Below are positions 1 through 7,113 of a stretch of DNA of 15,658 bases, in pieces (positions within the stretch are counted from its first letter, which is position 1; the number at the start of each line of letters is the position of its first letter). This stretch comes from Darwinimomas sp045600945 (GTDB taxonomy: Bacteria > Bacillota > Clostridia > Lachnospirales > Lachnospiraceae), in NCBI GenBank assembly GCA_045600945.1, contig JAZRYX010000012.1:1-15658 (forward strand), given 5' to 3'. Both the position numbers and the translations under genes were made by a program. The notes below the pieces were generated by a model. It worked only from the letters and a program-made list of their open reading frames with translations. It made no database searches and was not told the DNA's origin.

Positions 1-994
1 TCATTTTAACGCTATTCTGCCGAAACTTTCCGTCAATCTGATCACACTGCTTATTATGGCTATTGCGGTTTTCTCGCATATGGAAATGACAGATTTCTTT
101 GTATTGATTATGATTGCAGGAATCCTGGTATCCAATGTATCTGAATTGATTAACACAACCATCATTGTAACGGGATGCAGGGCAATGTGGGAAAAACAGA
201 AATTCTTTCTGGAGGACAACCATTATGTCCGTCGCAAAAAGACCGTCGGCGTATACGGCGATATTCGTATAGAAAATCTAACATTCGCTTATGCGGATTC
301 GGTAAAGATTCTTGATAATCTGAATCTGAAGATTAATACCAATGAATATGTGGCAATCGTCGGTCCGTCCGGAAGCGGTAAAAGCACCCTTTTGCATCTG
401 CTTATGGGGATACTCTTTTCAGAAAACGGATCAATCTGGTACGGCAGAAACCGAATGAGCAAAGCAACACGATATGGCATTACAAGACATATCCGGTTTG
501 TCAGCCAATCGGACACATTGATTCCCGGAACCATCAGAGACAATATGGAAATGTGTGTGAAGTCCGTTTCGGATGAGGAAATCTGGAGTATTCTTGAAAA
601 AGTAGATATGGCGGATTATGTTCGTAAGCTTCCATATGGTCTGGATACGAAAATCAATGCCGGCTCCATTGCGCTTTCACAGGGACAGATCCAGCGGCTG
701 ATCATAGCGCGGGCGATTATTTCCAAGCCCAAAATTATGATTCTGGACGAGGCGACCAGTGCCCTTGACAATATCTGTCAGAGCAAAGTAAGAGAAACGC
801 TCGACGAAATGAAATGTACGAAAATCGTTGTTGCACATCGCCTTTCCACAGTAAAGCACTGCAGCAGGATACTATTGCTGGATAACGGAACAATCGTGGA
901 GGAAGGCAGCTACGATGAGCTGATGAGCAGAAAGGGAAGATTCTACGAGCTTGTAAAGCTCCAGGAAATCAAAGAAGCAGCTGACTGTCAGTGA
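1..994 (+). CDS. NHLM-type ABC exporter, permease/ATPase (5' partial)
   Basis: This is the C-terminal part of an ABC half-transporter with fused membrane and ATPase domains. The frame is open from base 2, so the start and most membrane helices lie outside the window. The first 45 or so residues are the last hydrophobic helices. Counting from the in-frame ATG at 56, the nucleotide-binding domain follows with Walker A GPSGSGKST (residues 103-111), Walker B IMILDEATSALD and H-loop VVAHRLS. The signature loop reads LSQGQ rather than LSGGQ. The ALDN..Q stretch and the C-terminal tail resemble exporters of NHLM/NHLP (nitrile hydratase-like leader) peptides, which export peptide natural products. 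That subfamily call is by eye; a lipid or polysaccharide exporter is the alternative. No precursor peptide gene is visible in the window. The downstream gene converges on it, with only 55 bp between the two ends. Confidence 0.85.
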   Translation, partial: HFNAILPKLSVNLITLLIMAIAVFSHMEMTDFFVLIMIAGILVSNVSELINTTIIVTGCRAMWEKQKFFLEDNHYVRRKKTVGVYGDIRIENLTFAYADSVKILDNLNLKINTNEYVAIVGPSGSGKSTLLHLLMGILFSENGSIWYGRNRMSKATRYGITRHIRFVSQSDTLIPGTIRDNMEMCVKSVSDEEIWSILEKVDMADYVRKLPYGLDTKINAGSIALSQGQIQRLIIARAIISKPKIMILDEATSALDNICQSKVRETLDEMKCTKIVVAHRLSTVKHCSRILLLDNGTIVEEGSYDELMSRKGRFYELVKLQEIKEAADCQ

Positions 995-996
995 CT

Positions 997-1010
997 CGGA
1001 GAACGCTCCG
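997..1010. terminator. small hairpin between convergent genes
   Basis: A perfect 5-bp stem (CGGAG/CTCCG) with an AACG loop sits just after the stop of the ABC gene. There is no T-tract after it on either strand, so it is at best a weak terminator. Confidence 0.2.
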
Positions 1011-1049
1011 GATGGACTTATGAGTTTGCGATAGACCGATCGGACAGAT

Positions 1050-1673
1050 TCATGCGTGTCCGTAAGCCTTCCCGGGGACGGGGTTTTTGTGCTTCAGGAG
1101 GTCACTGACAGTTTTCAGCTCGTAACCGCGATGAAGCAGCTCCGGTATGATGACAGCGGCAGCCATACAGGTTGAAGTATAGATATCATGCAGTATGATT
1201 ATTTCTTTGCCTGCAACGGAGTCAAGCACGGCAGACGTTACCTTTTGGGCATCTCTTAGTCTCCAGTCTTCAGGGTCAGAGTTCCAAAGCAACTCTATTT
1301 TTTCTAAGCTTTTCAGAACGGATTGCAGACACTCATTTGATGCACCGTATGGAGGCCGGAAGAATCGCGGACGGACACCGCAGGCACGAAATATGGCATC
1401 GTCTGTCCTCCGGATATTATCATATATTACTTCCTTGGGAGCTTTTGCCAGATACTCGTGATTCCATGAATGATTGACAATCTCACAGTTGAGAGAAAGC
1501 ATCCTTTTCAATAATGCTTCGTTGGACTCAATCAGACTGCCAAGCACACAAAAAGATGCCGGTACATTATATTCGGACAGAATATCCAACAGCATCGGTG
1601 TGTTATCCGGCGACGGACCGTCATCGAAGGTCAATGCAATGATTTTTGTAGGTGAAGTCAAATTGTTATCCAC
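1050..1673 (-). CDS. polysaccharide deacetylase, NodB fold, no signal peptide
   Basis: A 207-residue carbohydrate esterase family 4 (NodB homology) protein, which would remove N- or O-acetyl groups from a glycan such as peptidoglycan or a surface polysaccharide. All five family motifs are visible: TFDDGP (metal-binding Asp pair), NHSWNH (two metal His), RPPYG, the DPEDWR motif and IILHDI with the late His. The fold starts about ten residues in, so nothing is left for a signal peptide or membrane anchor, which is unusual because these enzymes normally act outside the cell. The start is GTG, because a stop codon lies two codons upstream and no other start is available. No Shine-Dalgarno sequence precedes it; instead a strong promoter ends so close that the message is probably leaderless. 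The neighbours are a GT51 glycosyltransferase (divergent) and an exporter (convergent). Confidence 0.9.
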   Translation of the reverse strand: MDNNLTSPTKIIALTFDDGPSPDNTPMLLDILSEYNVPASFCVLGSLIESNEALLKRMLSLNCEIVNHSWNHEYLAKAPKEVIYDNIRRTDDAIFRACGVRPRFFRPPYGASNECLQSVLKSLEKIELLWNSDPEDWRLRDAQKVTSAVLDSVAGKEIIILHDIYTSTCMAAAVIIPELLHRGYELKTVSDLLKHKNPVPGKAYGHA

Positions 1674-1680
1674 ACGTCAC

Positions 1681-1709
1681 AGTATAACATTTTAAGGGGA
1701 GTTTGTCAG
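1681..1709 (-). promoter_or_regulatory. extended -10 promoter of the deacetylase gene
   Basis: On the minus strand a CTGACA -35 box (1709-1704) is followed by a 17-bp spacer and TATACT (1686-1681), with TG one base before the -10 (1689-1688). Each hexamer is one base off consensus. Transcription would begin about 7 bases on, near 1674-1673, exactly at the GTG start codon. The -35 box overlaps the region just before the divergent GT51 gene. Confidence 0.6.
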
Positions 1710-1716
1710 AGTAAAT

Positions 1717-2526
1717 ATGCAGATTTTTACAGTTATTATTTATATATGTCTGGCAGTGATTATGGCGGCTTTGATCGTCTGTATTATCGAAGCATGTGTT
1801 ATCATGATGAAAAAACCTCTGCTGAAAATTTATGAAAAAAGATCTTCAGAACCCGACTACTGTCATTATGCAGACATGTCCGAACACCTGATTCGCATCA
1901 TCACTATACTTGAAGATGATATTTTTTTTGAACATCATGGATTCAATTTTAAAGCATTTAGAAAATGCCTGAAACACAATCTGAAACATCCAGACGCCAA
2001 AATCGGTGGAAGTACCATAACGCAGCAGCTATGCAAAAATCTCTATTTTCACTTTGAGCCGAGCTATCGGCGTAAGCTATGTGAAGCAGTTATTACCCTT
2101 TATGCTGAAAGGAAATTCAGCAAGGAAAAAATACTGGAATTATATCTGAATGTGATCTGCTTTGATAACGGGCAGTATGGAATTCAGTCTGCCTCAGAAT
2201 TTTATTTCGGTAAAAAAGCTTCCGAGCTGACCTTTAATCAGGCATATATCCTGTGCGCAATGCTTCCTGTGGTAGGAATCTATAATCTCTATCGTGTCCC
2301 GAAGATATTTTGTGAGTATAAAAACAAAAAGGCTCAAGCGCATTATGCTACGAATTCGCTTGAGTTTACACGAAAGGAAATAGACGAGATTATCCGGCAC
2401 AACGAGAAGAATCTGGACGAGGAACTGATAAAAAGAGATCCGGAATCTGCCGCAGCTTATCTTCGGGGTCCGATGATCAATGAAAAATACGGAATCGGCT
2501 CCGAATGGCAGGAGAAACTGAACTGA
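1717..2526 (+). CDS. monofunctional peptidoglycan glycosyltransferase (GT51), membrane-anchored
   Basis: A 269-residue protein with an N-terminal membrane helix (about 4-29) and a GT51 transglycosylase domain (about 50-200), which polymerises lipid II into glycan strands on the outer face of the membrane. Visible motifs are EDDIFFEHHG (66-75, catalytic Glu66), GGSTITQQL (97-105), RKLCE (second acidic residue, Glu123) and KILELYLN. There is no transpeptidase domain, so it resembles MtgA-type enzymes, not a full class A PBP. The C-terminal 70 residues after the fold are charged and not recognised. AAGGGGAG lies upstream but 15 bp from the ATG, longer than usual; no other in-frame start is available. 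The next gene begins 19 bp downstream on the same strand, so the two are probably co-transcribed. Confidence 0.9.
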   Translation: MQIFTVIIYICLAVIMAALIVCIIEACVIMMKKPLLKIYEKRSSEPDYCHYADMSEHLIRIITILEDDIFFEHHGFNFKAFRKCLKHNLKHPDAKIGGSTITQQLCKNLYFHFEPSYRRKLCEAVITLYAERKFSKEKILELYLNVICFDNGQYGIQSASEFYFGKKASELTFNQAYILCAMLPVVGIYNLYRVPKIFCEYKNKKAQAHYATNSLEFTRKEIDEIIRHNEKNLDEELIKRDPESAAAYLRGPMINEKYGIGSEWQEKLN

Positions 2527-2545
2527 TACGGCAAAGCAGTTCGGC

Positions 2546-3820
2546 ATGTCGGAAGAACTAATGCGAAAAAACAACTCTGCAGATCAACTGATGTTTATGA
2601 CAGAATCAACAAATCAAAATAAAATCAATGTGTTCATTATCGGCGCAAGAGGCTATTGCGCCAATTACGGCGGGTGGGAATCTTTTTTGCATGGCCTTAT
2701 AGATAACTGGAAAGATCCTGACGTTGTTTTTTATGTGTTTGAAATTGTTAAGAATAAGACCGAAGAGGGAATTGTCCGGGTCAATAATGTGAACTGTATA
2801 CGTGTTTTTGTCCGAAACACCGGCAGTAGCACCATGATGTATTATGATGCAAAATGTACGAATCATGCCATACGGTACATCACGGAAAACGGATTGAGCA
2901 ACCCGGTTCTTCTGTATCTGGGAATGCGCATCGCTCCTTTGATTTGGATGAAAAAACCGTATATTAAGCGAAAAGGAATCAGGATTATAGAGAATCCTGA
3001 CGGAATGGAATGGAAACGGACCAAGTGGAACAGACTGGTTCAAGTCTATCTTTATCTCTCTTCGCAATTTATGGCACGGGCAGCTGACTATCTGATCTGT
3101 GACTCCGCGAGAATCAAGGACCACTATGACCGGTTTGCAGCAATAAAGAACGTTCCTAAAGAGTTCATTCCCTACGGAGTATATCCGGGAGAACGTGTAG
3201 CAGATCCCATGCCAAGACGCGTAAGACACTTTTTTGACGAATGGAAGATAGAACCGGATGGGTATTATCTGATTTTGGGGAGATATATCCCGGAAAACAA
3301 TTATGAAATGATGATGAAGGGATTCATGGCATCGAATTCTGCCAGAAAACTCGTTGTGGTTACAAATTATAAAGAAGAAATGCAGTCATTCCATCAGTAT
3401 ATCAGGGAAAGCACCCGGTTTGAAACGGACCGACGCATTGTCATGACAGGAAGCCTGTACGACAGAGAAGTTCTGCCGTACCTTCGTCGCCATGCACATG
3501 GATATATTCACGGACACAAGGTCGGAGGAACCAATCCCGGTCTACTGGAGGCCATGTCTATGACGAATCTGAACATTCTTTATGACGGAGAATTCAATCG
3601 GGAGACCGGAGCGGATGCTGCCGTATATTTCAGTACTGCAGAGGAACTGAAGGACAGAATAGAAGAAGCCGACAAACTTTCGGAGGAAGTCCTCAGGCAA
3701 TTCGGGAATGCGGCAAAGGAGCGCATGCGTAAGCATTATTCCTGGGGTGAAATGGTTGAAAAATACGACCGTGTATTTCGCAGAATTGTCAGGCAATACC
3801 CAGAAGGACCTGAAGCTTGA
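2546..3820 (+). CDS. GT4 glycosyltransferase with DUF1972 N-terminus, rhamnosyltransferase-like
   Basis: A 424-residue, apparently cytoplasmic glycosyltransferase of GT-B fold. The N-terminal half carries the DUF1972 pattern: IIGARGYCANYGGWESF (31-47), ENPDGMEWKRTKW (149-161) and LICDSARI (183-190). The C-terminal half has the nucleotide-sugar region, with GRYIPENN (245-252) and HKVGGTNPGLLEAM (324-337). DUF1972 enzymes commonly transfer rhamnose or a related sugar to capsule, O-antigen or rhamnan intermediates; the donor here is inferred from family only. The ATG at 2561 (residue 6) has GGAAG five bases upstream and is the more likely start than the ATG at 2546. The 3' end overlaps the convergent GT2 gene by 32 bp. 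It probably shares a transcript with the GT51 gene. Confidence 0.88.
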   Translation: MSEELMRKNNSADQLMFMTESTNQNKINVFIIGARGYCANYGGWESFLHGLIDNWKDPDVVFYVFEIVKNKTEEGIVRVNNVNCIRVFVRNTGSSTMMYYDAKCTNHAIRYITENGLSNPVLLYLGMRIAPLIWMKKPYIKRKGIRIIENPDGMEWKRTKWNRLVQVYLYLSSQFMARAADYLICDSARIKDHYDRFAAIKNVPKEFIPYGVYPGERVADPMPRRVRHFFDEWKIEPDGYYLILGRYIPENNYEMMMKGFMASNSARKLVVVTNYKEEMQSFHQYIRESTRFETDRRIVMTGSLYDREVLPYLRRHAHGYIHGHKVGGTNPGLLEAMSMTNLNILYDGEFNRETGADAAVYFSTAEELKDRIEEADKLSEEVLRQFGNAAKERMRKHYSWGEMVEKYDRVFRRIVRQYPEGPEA

Positions 3821-4766
3821 ACCAGAAGTTTTTGCCGGCAGACGGGCTTGCGATTTCTTTATGAAAAAGAAGGCGCATCCGGGATGAAAGATTCTTACGG
3901 TAGTCTGCCATGAGCTGAAGTTTCTCCAGTTCGGCCGGGGAAACCCGACAAGCAGAAACTTCTCCTGGAGCGACCGGATGACTCTGCTGATAGAGAAAGT
4001 CATTATCCACGACGGACTGAAACTGCGACCCGAATATGCGTATCAGCTCTGCGGCCGGATACTCGTGAATATGGGGCTTGTGAATAAGCTTTTTGATGCG
4101 GTTAAGCCAGATATTCCGGTTCAGATATCCCATCGCATTGCTATCGTGCTGACGGTAAAGCACCCTACAGCTGTTGTCATATACAATCAGACCCAGATAG
4201 GAGCAGAGCAGATACATCCAGTAATCGTAGTATATGAGCCTGCTTTCATCGGCTTTGACAAACAGATTCAGGGCTTCTTTGTTGAATACCATAGTGCAGC
4301 CGAGAGCCGGATTATCTGTCAGACGCATGGACAGCATCGGCGGGAAAGAGAAGCTTCTGTGAAATTCTTTTATCGGTCGAAGCCTGCTATCCACCAGCAT
4401 GGCATTGGAAAAATACATTTGAGGAATATTGGAAGAACTGTCAATCTTGCTGACTGCTGTCTGCAGTTTATCTGTAGCCCAGACATCGTCCTGATCACAA
4501 AAGGCATAATAATCCGAGTCACCGGCGTCTGAGGCGAGAGCCAGAAAGCTGCCGGAGAAGCCTTTATGCAAACCGCATTTGACAAAAACGCAGTTAGGAA
4601 AGCGTGCTTTATAATCTTCCAGAATCTCAAGGGTTCGATCTGTGGAGCCGTCATCACGTACAAGAATACGGACATTTACCCCCTGCTGCGCAAGGAGACT
4701 GTCCAGCTGTTTTGAAAGATATTTTTCTCCGTTGTAGGTTGATAACAATATCGTTACAGTCTGCAT
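3789..4766 (-). CDS. family 2 glycosyltransferase, rhamnosyltransferase-like
   Basis: A 325-residue GT-A fold glycosyltransferase with no membrane helices, so it would act at the inner membrane face on a lipid-linked or protein-bound glycan. Numbering from the ATG at 4784, it shows VTILLSTYNGEKYL (10-23), the nucleotide-binding DDGS (44-47), the metal-binding motif in DQDDVW (97-102), GCTMVF (162-167) and a YYDYW acceptor-side motif (185-189). The DQDDVW and GCTMVF motifs are typical of rhamnosyl and related transferases in surface-polysaccharide clusters; the exact sugar is unknown. I place the start at 4766, where GAGGTC precedes the ATG by 4 bases; an in-frame ATG at 4784 lacks this. It is the last gene of a minus-strand run after the amidase (67 bp gap), and its final 32 bp overlap the convergent GT4 gene. 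Confidence 0.88.
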   Translation of the reverse strand: MQTVTILLSTYNGEKYLSKQLDSLLAQQGVNVRILVRDDGSTDRTLEILEDYKARFPNCVFVKCGLHKGFSGSFLALASDAGDSDYYAFCDQDDVWATDKLQTAVSKIDSSSNIPQMYFSNAMLVDSRLRPIKEFHRSFSFPPMLSMRLTDNPALGCTMVFNKEALNLFVKADESRLIYYDYWMYLLCSYLGLIVYDNSCRVLYRQHDSNAMGYLNRNIWLNRIKKLIHKPHIHEYPAAELIRIFGSQFQSVVDNDFLYQQSHPVAPGEVSACRVSPAELEKLQLMADYRKNLSSRMRLLFHKEIASPSAGKNFWFKLQVLLGIA

Positions 4767-4833
4767 ATTTGACCTCAGCATCATTTGATGATTACAGTAA
4801 AAGAACCGGACTTTACATTATCATACCGGATTA

Positions 4834-5622
4834 TCAACTGTAATACAGATTTACTCCGGCAATCAGACTTTCGGCAATCCTTTGCAGGGCGGTATCGCTG
4901 TGATCGGAGAATTGATTGCCCAGTTCGATAACGACAGACGGAACACTACTGTAGGCTGTCTGCATCAGGTCTTTTTTCATATGGGGCAGAAAGATTTTGA
5001 ATCCGTTTTTGCGTAACGCACAGATCAGGCTGTCTCCGAGGGCATCGCTTCGCTCCCAGACGGATGCGACAGGTTCCTTTGCCTTCATTTCGTCCAAAGC
5101 GGAAAGGTAAAAACAGCCCTTTTCGTAATCGCGTAGGTCAGCATCAAAATGTAGGGAGATATGGCAGTCTGCGGCATGATTACAGATAACGGTTCTGGCA
5201 ATTACATCAAGTTGCACCAGTCTGCGATTCCGTACCATCAGCACATCATAGCCTTCTGCCAGAAGCATATTCTTAAAATGCTGCGCCAATGCCAGTGTTA
5301 CAACATATTCCGGGGTTCCGTCCGGAAAAGCCATACCATAAGAATCGGCTGGCATCTTGAAAATCTGCTGAGTGGGATCACCAGTTAACTTTGCTGTATA
5401 ATCCGGATGACAGTATGTCAAAATATTATCACCACCGAGGACTCCGTGTCCGGCCTCAACACCGATCGTAATATTTCTCCTGTTTTCGGCGGCTTTATAC
5501 ATAACAGCATAATCTGAATGAATCATGGAATTTCCGGCATATAGCCAGTCCATGTTCAGTCCGATATGTGCTCCGTCAGGATAATTATTTAGAAAATAGG
5601 GTGATTCAGTTGAGCTTGTCAT
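4834..5622 (-). CDS. N-acetylmuramoyl-L-alanine amidase (Amidase_3), no signal peptide
   Basis: A 262-residue zinc amidase predicted to cut the bond between muramic acid and the stem peptide of peptidoglycan. The Amidase_3 residues are all present: His59 in VEAGHG, Glu105 in TPEYVV, His158 in ISLHFDAD and catalytic Glu233 in VVIELGN. The loop between the first His and the Glu is longer than usual (about 45 residues with a conserved-looking DPTQQIF segment). About 50 residues of unknown role precede the domain. The ATG at 5622 has GAAAGGA five to six bases upstream. The frame is open to an ATG at 5685 that would add a hydrophobic stretch ending in Cys, but it has no basic N-terminus and no binding site, so I reject that start. 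Without it there is no secretion signal. It lies between an acyltransferase and a glycosyltransferase gene on the same strand. Confidence 0.85.
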   Translation of the reverse strand: MTSSTESPYFLNNYPDGAHIGLNMDWLYAGNSMIHSDYAVMYKAAENRRNITIGVEAGHGVLGGDNILTYCHPDYTAKLTGDPTQQIFKMPADSYGMAFPDGTPEYVVTLALAQHFKNMLLAEGYDVLMVRNRRLVQLDVIARTVICNHAADCHISLHFDADLRDYEKGCFYLSALDEMKAKEPVASVWERSDALGDSLICALRKNGFKIFLPHMKKDLMQTAYSSVPSVVIELGNQFSDHSDTALQRIAESLIAGVNLYYS

Positions 5623-5726
5623 ATTTGTCCTTTCATTTTGGCATAACAACCAGAGGCAGTAAAAAAGAAGATTTAATTCAAACATACATTAAAGCGAATC
5701 TGAACGGGGTAATTCCGGAATCACTA

Positions 5727-5751
5727 TATGCAGACCCTGCCGGTTTGCATA
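5727..5751 (-). other. hairpin between acyltransferase and amidase genes
   Basis: Ten-base arms TATGCAGACC (5727-5736) and GGTTTGCATA (5742-5751) pair with one mismatch around a 5-base loop. It lies 15 bp past the acyltransferase stop and 105 bp before the amidase start. No T-run follows on the minus strand, so it is not a standard terminator; RNA processing or attenuation within the operon is possible. Confidence 0.35.
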
Positions 5752-5765
5752 GAATCAAATAATTT

Positions 5766-6878
5766 TCAACTAAAGGTAGATTCTTTTCTTTTTTTGATTC
5801 GGTCAATAACCATAATATGGAAGCTGCACAGAACAACGGTTATCACGTACGCCAGTATATTTTTCCAGTCCATCTTAGTGACATGGGCGAGAGAAGCATT
5901 GAGGTCGGCGTGAGCGATGGCCTTTGCAATAAACATATAAATCAGATGAATCATGAAGACCGGCAGTGAGTTACGCCCGAACCATGCAAGAAAAGTGCTG
6001 ACATACGGGATCTTTTTGATGTAGCAGGCACACTTGTAAGCAAAATAGCAGGCAAAAAACGCATAGAAAATTGTATAAACCACTTCACCGTCGCCTAGAA
6101 TTTTGGTGGTCAGACCGGAGCCGCTGAGCTGACCGGCGCGGGAATTAACCAGTCCGAAGAATATTGTAAGCACTGCGGCAACAATGAAATTCACGACTGA
6201 CCATTTTTTTGAGACACCAGAGTTAAACAGATCATATTTTTTGAAAATGCTTCCGGACATCATAATGGACGCATAGACCGGAGCATTGTGCAGTCCCCAT
6301 GGAAGAACAATTCCAAATCTGTTGAGTATCGTGGAACCCATAACGCAGGCATACATGATGCTTAAATACCCGGGTACACTCGCATATGCATACTTGATGA
6401 CCGCATAAAAAATCACATAAGCCGCGAACATATACAGGATGAACCAGTACGGCTCAAAAACACGTTGTATCCCAGTGTATGTTCCTATGGTCGGGAAGCC
6501 GAGACGGGTAGCTATCGGATCTGTCAGCCACATACCGATGTAGGATTTGAATATGGAAATAATCTCGCTTTTTTTCCCAAGAACAAGAAGACCGATCACC
6601 ATAAGCGCCAGTACAGAAAGCGAATATTTCAAAAGAGGAATAAAGAGCTGTTTAGCTCGCTTTTTGAGGTTTTGACTATATGTAAGATTGTTCGGTTTAT
6701 AGTTGTAACCGGAAAGGAAAAAGAATACGGGCAGCGCCGTACCGAGCAAAGCACGAACGACTATATCAACATCTTCAGTCATCGGGATGCAATGAATCAG
6801 AATAACATACAGGATAGCAACACCTTTGGCAATATCCTGCTCAATCATTCTTCCGGAAGGGGGATTTATATTATTCAT
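5766..6878 (-). CDS. acyltransferase 3 family membrane protein
   Basis: A 370-residue integral membrane protein with about ten hydrophobic helices. It matches the acyltransferase 3 family, which moves acetyl or other acyl groups across the membrane onto sugars of surface polysaccharides, peptidoglycan or antibiotics. The N-terminus shows the family layout, with IAKGVAILYVILIHC placing His29 eleven residues after Lys18 (the usual R-x10-H motif with Lys for Arg), then LPVFFFLSGY. The C-terminal FLAWFGRNSLPVFMIHLIYM is also typical. The ATG at 6878 is supported by AGAGG eight bases upstream. It is the first gene of a minus-strand run (acyltransferase, amidase, GT2), suggesting O-acylation of the same glycan the others handle. 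The acyl group and acceptor cannot be predicted. A good extended -10 box lies about 50 bp upstream. Confidence 0.88.
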   Translation of the reverse strand: MNNINPPSGRMIEQDIAKGVAILYVILIHCIPMTEDVDIVVRALLGTALPVFFFLSGYNYKPNNLTYSQNLKKRAKQLFIPLLKYSLSVLALMVIGLLVLGKKSEIISIFKSYIGMWLTDPIATRLGFPTIGTYTGIQRVFEPYWFILYMFAAYVIFYAVIKYAYASVPGYLSIMYACVMGSTILNRFGIVLPWGLHNAPVYASIMMSGSIFKKYDLFNSGVSKKWSVVNFIVAAVLTIFFGLVNSRAGQLSGSGLTTKILGDGEVVYTIFYAFFACYFAYKCACYIKKIPYVSTFLAWFGRNSLPVFMIHLIYMFIAKAIAHADLNASLAHVTKMDWKNILAYVITVVLCSFHIMVIDRIKKRKESTFS

Positions 6879-6934
6879 TTGATAAGCCTCTTTTGAATCT
6901 TTTTTTTATCCGTTGCCAATATCTACACAAAACC

Positions 6935-6943
6935 ATTATAACA
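6935..6943 (-). promoter_or_regulatory. extended -10 element of the acyltransferase gene
   Basis: The minus strand reads TGTTATAAT, a consensus extended -10. No good -35 box sits 16-18 bp upstream (TGCTTA is the closest), as is common for extended -10 promoters. Transcription would start near 6929, giving a leader of about 50 bases. Confidence 0.5.
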
Positions 6944-7001
6944 CAGTTGCGAAGCTATAAGCATTAAGTTCAGTATGAGGACAATTTTATATTAGAATAT
7001 G

Positions 7002-7066
7002 TCAATAGGGTATATAATATATTATGATACAACTGATGTGTCAAATATATGTATATACCCTATTGA
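7002..7066. repeat. perfect 15-bp inverted repeat, probable operator of the kinase operon
   Basis: TCAATAGGGTATATA (7002-7016) and its exact reverse complement TATATACCCTATTGA (7052-7066) are separated by 35 bp of AT-rich sequence. The right arm supplies four bases of the -35 box of the kinase promoter, so a protein bound there would block it. The left arm carries an outward TTGACA on the minus strand (7005-7000) without a usable -10. The natural candidate binder is the resolvase-HTH protein encoded by the second gene of the operon; this is inferred from position only. Confidence 0.7.
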
Positions 7067-7090
7067 TAATTTTTATGGACATTGTATAAT
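7063..7090 (+). promoter_or_regulatory. promoter of the HipA-like kinase operon
   Basis: TTGATA (7063-7068), a 16-bp spacer and a perfect TATAAT (7085-7090). Transcription would begin near 7097, a few bases before the AGGAGG ribosome binding site at 7101-7106, so the leader is very short. The -35 box overlaps the inverted repeat arm. Confidence 0.65.
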
Positions 7091-7113
7091 TGATATAGGT
7101 AGGAGGCGTCAAT

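Noticed and set aside
985..1111. 11-bp inverted repeat CTGTCAGTGAC (985-995) / GTCACTGACAG (1101-1111)
   Set aside because: Both arms reach into the coding ends of two genes and the spacing is large. A match of this length is expected about once by chance in a window this size.
3978..4532. Long plus-strand ORF opposite the GT2 gene
   Set aside because: It is antisense to a well-supported glycosyltransferase, with no recognisable domain or ribosome binding site.
5623..5685. Longer amidase start giving a hydrophobic, lipoprotein-like N-terminus
   Set aside because: There is no basic N-terminus and no ribosome binding site, while the ATG at 5622 has GAAAGGA at good spacing.
7000..7018. Outward TTGACA (minus, 7005-7000) and TATAAT (plus, 7013-7018) as further promoters
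   Set aside because: Neither has a partner hexamer at 15-19 bp, so I treat them only as part of the operator sequence.
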